A stretch of 64,000 nt of DNA. Source: Paenibacillus lignilyticus (GTDB lineage Bacteria; Bacillota; Bacilli; Paenibacillales; Paenibacillaceae). The stretch lies in assembly GCF_017942085.1 (NCBI RefSeq), contig NZ_JAGKSP010000009.1:62001-126000 (forward strand), read 5' to 3'. A program made the position numbers and the translations under genes. The notes beneath the pieces are model-generated. The model saw only the letters and a list, made by a program, of their open reading frames with translations, did not search any database and was not told the DNA's origin. Numbering within the stretch: position 1 is the first letter of the stretch; each line of letters opens with the position of its first letter. Positions 59,726-64,000 of the stretch are shown here, one piece after another.

Positions 59726-60016
59726 TTACAGCACCGTTCGAAGCAACCAAATCACGACAACGATATGCAAAATAAGCAGGAGCGGCAGCCCGACGGAAAA
59801 TGAAGGATGCTTCGTCTTATGACGGAACATCCGCATAGCTATGAACCCTCCCAATGCTCCGCCTATAGCGCTCATTCCCAGCAAACGGCGTTCAGGAATG
59901 CGATGCCTGCGGTCGCGGACGGACCGCGTTTTGTCAATTCGCATTAAAGCGAACACGTAGATATTAATAATGATGAGATAAGCCAGTACGAGCTTGTCGA
60001 ATAGAGTCAGTGTCAT
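59726..60016 (-). CDS. DUF1294 membrane protein
   Basis: A 96-residue protein with three hydrophobic segments around the family motif MRIDKTRSVRDRRHRIPERR, LLGMSAIGGALGGFIAM and RMFRHKTKHPSF. DUF1294 proteins are small membrane proteins of unknown function. It begins 13 bases after hrpB and shares its transcript. Confidence 0.87.
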   Translation of the reverse strand: MTLTLFDKLVLAYLIIINIYVFALMRIDKTRSVRDRRHRIPERRLLGMSAIGGALGGFIAMRMFRHKTKHPSFSVGLPLLLILHIVVVIWLLRTVL

Positions 60017-60029
60017 TCAGCAGACCTCC

Positions 60030-62570
60030 TTAATTCTTGGGGCGTGGCTTCGCGCGGTTAGTCGGTTCTGCCTCGAGCGGATTATCCGGCCAATAATGCT
60101 TCGGATAACGACCTTTCAAATCCTTCTTAATTTCAAAATAAGCATGCTGCCAGAAGCTAGCCAGATCCTGTGTCACCTGCACGGGCCGCTGCGCCGGAGA
60201 GAGCAGATGAATCGTCAAAGGCAGCTTCCCTCCTGCGATGCGAGGCGTTTGCTGCAGGCCAAACAGCTCCTGTAAGCGAACGGCGACAAAAGGTGCCGCC
60301 GGATCGCTGTAATCGACCGGAATCCGCGAGCCGCTCGGCACGGTAATATGCGTCGGTACTTCCTGATCGAGCTCCGAACGCTCCTGCCAAGTAAGCATCG
60401 ATTCCAATAGCGTCATCATAGACAGCCGCGACAGATCATTTCGGCTTCTCATGCCGCCAATATAAGGCGAAAGCCAATCAGACAACGTGGCTGCCAAAGC
60501 TTCACCGGAAACGTCAGGCCAATTGCTATTGTGGGTATGCATAAGCGCAATCCGCGCTTGCAGCTGGCGAGCCTGCTTCGTCCACGGGAGCAGCTCCAAC
60601 CCCTGTTCAGCGATGCCGCTTAGCAGCGCCTCCGTAACAAGAACGGGATCCGCTTCCGTGAGCTGCGTCTCCTTTAGAATCAGCGCGCCAAGTCGCAGCC
60701 TGCGCCGGGCTCGTACGGATTCCGTCTGGCGATTCCATTTCACTTCCGTTTCCGTTTCGATCTGATCGGCAAAATCATGCTCTAGCTCCGCTAACGTAAT
60801 CGGCGCCGCCAGCTGTATGCGGCTGTCGCTTCCGCTGTCCTCCAGCTCCGCTGCAGCGAGATAGGCTGAGCCCGATAACGGCTGCAGCTCTTGAATGGCC
60901 GCTCCTCGTCCGCTGCGGAGCAAATAGCGGCCGTCGCTCCGGCGCTGCGCGATGCGGTCGGGATACGCCAGCGCGAGAAGCAAGCCGCAGCCGTCGCCGG
61001 GCTGCGGTGCCGTATCATGGATGCCTGCCGCGCGCATCCATTCTTTCGCCTCTGCTGCGATGCGTTTCACCGCAGCTTCGTCCGGCTGCTCGCCTGCGGC
61101 CCGCCCGTGCAGCGCATCAAGGCGCAGCCGCATGTCGATGCTGCGCGATTGGCGCAGCAGGTCGCGGTCGCTCAGCAGCGCCGCGAGCTCGCACGCGAGG
61201 CGGCCAAGGCCGAGCTTCTTGGCTTGCAGCACCATATGCGCGAGCCTCGGATGCATCCCGAGCTCCGCCATCTCACGCCCGTGAGCGGTCGGCTTCCCAT
61301 CGGCATCGATCGCTTCAAGCTCGCGCAGCAGCTCCATCGCTTGCGAATACGCGGCCGCAGGCGGCTTCGTGAGCCAGGCCAGATCCTCGCCTGGATCTGC
61401 GATTCCCCAGATCGCCAGCTCCAGAGCAAGCGGCGCCAAGTCGGCACCGAGCAGCTCCGGATCGCTCTGAGGCTGCAGCTGGTAATGGGCCTGCTCCGTC
61501 CACAGCCGGTAACAGGAACCCGGCGCTTCCCGACCGGCACGGCCGCGCCGTTGATCGGCGGAAGCGATGGAGACGGGAACCGTCTCCAATCTCGCCATAC
61601 CGGTACGCGCCGAGAAACGCGGTACGCGGCTGAGACCGGCGTCCACCACGATACGCACGCCGCGCACCGTGACGCTGGATTCCGCAATGGAGGTCGCGAG
61701 GACGATTTTGCGCATGCCAGGTGTCGAGGTCGGCGCAACGGCACGATCCTGCGCCTCGGGCGGCAGCGCCCCATAGAGCGGCATAATCGTGAGCGATGCT
61801 GCCGAAGACAGTGAAGCGGAAGATTGAGCAGCTCGCAGCAGCCCTTCGACTCGCCTGATTTCCCCCGCTCCGGGCAGAAATACGAGCGCATCCCCTTCAT
61901 GCTGCCTCATTGCCTCAATGACTGTCCGTGCGGCAGCATCTTCAATTCTGCCGGACACCGGCTTGGCGGCGTAGAAGGTCTCGACCGGATATGCGCGTCC
62001 CTCGCTCACAAGCATCGGCGCATCGCCCAGCAGCGCCGCAACGGGCTCTGCTTCAAGCGTTGCGGACATGACAAGCAATCGCAGATCCTCTCGCAGGACA
62101 GATTGCGTCTGCAGACAAAGCGCAAGCCCCAGGTCTCCATGCAAATGCCGCTCATGGAATTCGTCGAAGATGACGAGTCCGACGCCTTCAAGCGCCTGGT
62201 CCGTTTGCAGCATTCGCGTCAGGACGCCTTCCGTAATGACCTCAATCACGGTATTCGGTCCGACTTTGGTATCCATCCGCACGCGATACCCAACCGTTCC
62301 TCCCGCTTGTTCCCCTAACGCTGCAGCCATATAACGCGCGGCAGATCGAGCCGCTAATCGGCGCGGCTCCAGCATGAGGATGCGCTGGCCCTGCAGCCAC
62401 GGCGCATCAAGCAAGGCGAGCGGCACTCTTGTCGTCTTACCCGCGCCGGGCGACGCTACGAGCACGGCGGAATTCCGCGCTTCCAGCACCTGCCGCAGCT
62501 CAGGCAGAAGCGCGTCAATCGGAAGCGGTTCTTCAGCGCGAACCGTCCGATTGTGGTTACGTTCGTTCAT
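60030..62570 (-). CDS. hrpB: ATP-dependent helicase HrpB
   Basis: DEAH-box-type RNA helicase-like protein of 846 residues, the family length. Motifs: VASPGAGKTTRVPLALL (Walker A, about residues 38-54), VIFDEFHERHL (DEFH box), MSATLEAEPV, VLATSIAESSVTVRGVRIVV and DQRRGRAGREAPGSCYRLW. The C-terminal HrpB domain (GSRIPVDYSDPAAPFVAVRL, GGKLPLTIHLLSPAQRPVQV) is complete. Its biological role in bacteria is not well defined. Confidence 0.93.
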   Translation of the reverse strand: MNERNHNRTVRAEEPLPIDALLPELRQVLEARNSAVLVASPGAGKTTRVPLALLDAPWLQGQRILMLEPRRLAARSAARYMAAALGEQAGGTVGYRVRMDTKVGPNTVIEVITEGVLTRMLQTDQALEGVGLVIFDEFHERHLHGDLGLALCLQTQSVLREDLRLLVMSATLEAEPVAALLGDAPMLVSEGRAYPVETFYAAKPVSGRIEDAAARTVIEAMRQHEGDALVFLPGAGEIRRVEGLLRAAQSSASLSSAASLTIMPLYGALPPEAQDRAVAPTSTPGMRKIVLATSIAESSVTVRGVRIVVDAGLSRVPRFSARTGMARLETVPVSIASADQRRGRAGREAPGSCYRLWTEQAHYQLQPQSDPELLGADLAPLALELAIWGIADPGEDLAWLTKPPAAAYSQAMELLRELEAIDADGKPTAHGREMAELGMHPRLAHMVLQAKKLGLGRLACELAALLSDRDLLRQSRSIDMRLRLDALHGRAAGEQPDEAAVKRIAAEAKEWMRAAGIHDTAPQPGDGCGLLLALAYPDRIAQRRSDGRYLLRSGRGAAIQELQPLSGSAYLAAAELEDSGSDSRIQLAAPITLAELEHDFADQIETETEVKWNRQTESVRARRRLRLGALILKETQLTEADPVLVTEALLSGIAEQGLELLPWTKQARQLQARIALMHTHNSNWPDVSGEALAATLSDWLSPYIGGMRSRNDLSRLSMMTLLESMLTWQERSELDQEVPTHITVPSGSRIPVDYSDPAAPFVAVRLQELFGLQQTPRIAGGKLPLTIHLLSPAQRPVQVTQDLASFWQHAYFEIKKDLKGRYPKHYWPDNPLEAEPTNRAKPRPKN

Positions 62571-62713
62571 GATTACTTCCCCTGTCTCTCAATCTCATAT
62601 GTCCTATTATAGGGACTATCCGCTTTCACCGTCAAAATTCGGAACCCAATGGGATCATCTGATTGTTCATCGGCTGGAAGATGAGTCCCTCTGAACATGC
62701 TTATAATGAAAGA

Positions 62714-62740
62714 ACCGCCAGAGAACAACTCTCTGACGGT
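62714..62740 (-). terminator. Terminator of the GH113-like gene
   Basis: ACCGCCAGAGA and TCTCTGACGGT pair with one mismatch around a 5-base loop. On the - strand TTCTTTC follows. Confidence 0.7.
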
Positions 62741-62799
62741 CATAACAAACGCTATCGCGTTCCGGAAATTAGGCTGCCGCGAGATCCGGCAGGAGAAAC

Positions 62800-63795
62800 T
62801 CATCCAAGCCGGAGCAGCGATTGCTTGGGCTTCTCATACCATTCCTTTAAGATGTGCTCCGCCTTCTTGCCATATATATCAAAGCCAACATTCGACCCAG
62901 CCTCTTCCCTGTCGTACAGCTTCACGCTCCAATCCCACCAGAAGAAACCGGCAAACCATGGCTCGTCCCAGAACACCTTTAAGACCGAGCTGTAGAAATT
63001 CGCCTGCTCTTCTTCACTGACGGGCAGCTCGGTATGCGTGAAATCCCAAGGCATCGTCGCGCAGCCAAGCGCGCTCCGGCAGCCGATTTCCATGAAGATA
63101 ATGGGTTTGCCGAATTTCGCGTGGAGCGATGCCATCTTCTCGCGCACGGGCAGCCAGTTGGAAATCATTTCCTCTTCGCTGTCGCCAGGTTGATTCGCAA
63201 CCGGATAATAGGCGCTCGTACCAATGAGGTCCACTTGGTCGAACCATTTAATCCGCTCCTCCGACCCGTGGTTTGCGTTATAGACGATCGGCCCGTCATA
63301 AATGCTCCGGATTCTCGCGATTAGCTGACTCCAATGCTCCTGCTTGGCCTCTGTCTTCACCATTTCGCAGCCGATGCAGAACATCTCGCACCCTAACTCT
63401 TGCGCGAGCTCCGCATAGTGGCTGAGAAAATTGCCATAAGACTGGAACCATGCATCCCAGTAAGGTTCAGCGCTGGATTCCTCCGGGAAACCGATATGTG
63501 CGCGCCAGATCCCGTCCTTGGAGTTGACGACGGGCTTCAAGCATACTTTCAAGCCCAGCGCCTTGGCTTCTTTTACGGTGTGCTCGATATCCCTGTCGGT
63601 CATCGTCAATCCGTAATCGAACGGAATTTCTGTCGCATACACGTTATTTTGCATCGTATAAAACGATAATGCGATCCATTCGCTGCCTGTCTCGCTCAGC
63701 TTGCGGAGAGAATCAACGGCATAAGGCTGCCTGTAAGAGCCTCGGGAACTATTCCATCCATACGTCATCCCTTTGATGAACAAATCGGTCGGCAA
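62800..63795 (-). CDS. Glycoside hydrolase, GH113-like (beta-mannanase type)
   Basis: A 331-residue TIM-barrel hydrolase of clan GH-A, without a signal peptide. The likely acid/base Glu is in CEMFCIGCEM, and the nucleophile Glu is in KPIIFMEIGCRSALG. Further typical motifs are WIALSFYTMQNN, KVCLKPVVNSKDGIWRAHI and FFWWDWSVKLYD. GH113 enzymes cut beta-1,4-mannan; close relatives are often mislabelled xylanases. It starts at TTG 63795 with AGGAGAG eight bases upstream. The intracellular location suggests action on imported oligosaccharides. It follows a GH26-like gene by 23 bases. Confidence 0.8.
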   Translation of the reverse strand: MPTDLFIKGMTYGWNSSRGSYRQPYAVDSLRKLSETGSEWIALSFYTMQNNVYATEIPFDYGLTMTDRDIEHTVKEAKALGLKVCLKPVVNSKDGIWRAHIGFPEESSAEPYWDAWFQSYGNFLSHYAELAQELGCEMFCIGCEMVKTEAKQEHWSQLIARIRSIYDGPIVYNANHGSEERIKWFDQVDLIGTSAYYPVANQPGDSEEEMISNWLPVREKMASLHAKFGKPIIFMEIGCRSALGCATMPWDFTHTELPVSEEEQANFYSSVLKVFWDEPWFAGFFWWDWSVKLYDREEAGSNVGFDIYGKKAEHILKEWYEKPKQSLLRLG

Positions 63796-63818
63796 TGCAT
63801 CTTCTCTCCTTTACGTAG

Positions 63819-64000
63819 TTATTCTCGCACTGGCAAGAGGTAGCTTCTCAGGTCGGGAAGCTCATCGCGTGTCAGCGTGAACGAGTGATTGTAAAATTTC
63901 CGGAGCATCTCCCAGTCGGTAAACTGCTCGGACTTCACGAAATCGCCATACCACGTGCAATTCCACGCCCAAAGCGCTCCGTCCTCAAGCATGCCGTCAG
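63819..64000 (-). CDS. Glycoside hydrolase, GH26-like, C-terminal part (5' end outside the window)
   Basis: The last 60 codons of a gene that continues beyond the right edge. WAWNCTWYGDFVKSEQFTDW and FYNHSFTLTRDELPDL fit the end of GH26 beta-mannanases, where the Trp-rich strand and the 'YNH...LDELP' tail are typical. Together with the GH113-like gene it would form a mannan-degrading pair. The family call rests on this short part only. Confidence 0.55.
   Translation of the reverse strand, partial: DGMLEDGALWAWNCTWYGDFVKSEQFTDWEMLRKFYNHSFTLTRDELPDLRSYLLPVRE

Noticed and set aside
60891..61814. 307-codon open frame on the + strand
   Set aside because: It lies opposite hrpB, which has a full set of helicase motifs on the other strand.
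62573..62803. 76-codon frame upstream of hrpB on the - strand
   Set aside because: It contains the terminator hairpin of the GH113-like gene, and no family or ribosome site supports it.

Overview
This window looks like a chromosome segment from a Paenibacillus-type member of the Bacillota. The evidence is strong AGGAGG-type ribosome sites, an LplA/LplB/LplC-style sugar ABC transporter, a Bacillus-type SOS box, FosB, a YjcF-like acetyltransferase, HelD proteins, a DUF3900 protein, and a C30 carotenoid pathway of the kind described in staphylococci. The assignment to Paenibacillus is an inference from gene content. No rRNA, tRNA or CRISPR array was seen.

Layout. 1-3.5 kb: a sugar ABC importer (permease, permease, solute-binding lipoprotein cut by the window edge), preceded by a broken AraC-type regulator. 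4.5-8.6 kb: a TspO-like membrane protein, an ABC-2 exporter with a divergent TetR regulator, a frameshifted stub of a secreted protein, and an Ohr peroxidase. 8.7-18.2 kb: the main system. A six-gene operon (crtM-crtP-aldH-crtO-crtN-crtQ) encodes every known step from farnesyl diphosphate to a staphyloxanthin-like acyl-glycosyl carotenoid. About 1.6 kb upstream is a divergent MerR-type regulator with the Wx9EH and ExHxxG signatures of adenosylcobalamin photoreceptors (CarH/LitR). A large inverted repeat lies in front of it. Between regulator and operon are the fused remains of an EAL-domain gene and a type 2 isopentenyl-diphosphate isomerase gene. The layout suggests light-controlled, B12-dependent pigment synthesis.

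18.4-19.5 kb: a decayed IS3-family transposase and an unrecognised gene remnant. 19.7-21.7 kb: an SOS-controlled cassette (small protein, Y-family DNA polymerase, unknown protein) behind two LexA boxes. 21.7-35.3 kb: many small, mostly single-domain genes (GNAT, NUDIX, HAD, VOC/FosB, SRPBCC). Among them, a formylglycine-generating enzyme sits divergently from the Cys-type sulfatase it probably activates, in a tightly overlapping operon with GrpB, a di-iron ferritin-like protein and a GNAT enzyme. 35.4-46.2 kb: an Old Yellow Enzyme, a TPR protein, a TVP38 membrane protein, a HelD RNA-polymerase-recycling motor, an azoreductase, a LysR / FAD-oxidase / half-size MFS operon, and threonine synthase. 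46.2-56.2 kb: more GNAT and NUDIX genes, a methyltransferase, a two-component system, an SDR and a nucleotidyltransferase.

56.3-57.3 kb is non-coding. It holds five copies of an exact 113-bp-period repeat, each with two hairpins, and then a G/T-rich degenerate repeat. 57.4-62.6 kb: a second, shorter HelD, DUF1294 and the HrpB helicase. The right edge has a GH113-like glycosidase and the end of a GH26-like mannanase.
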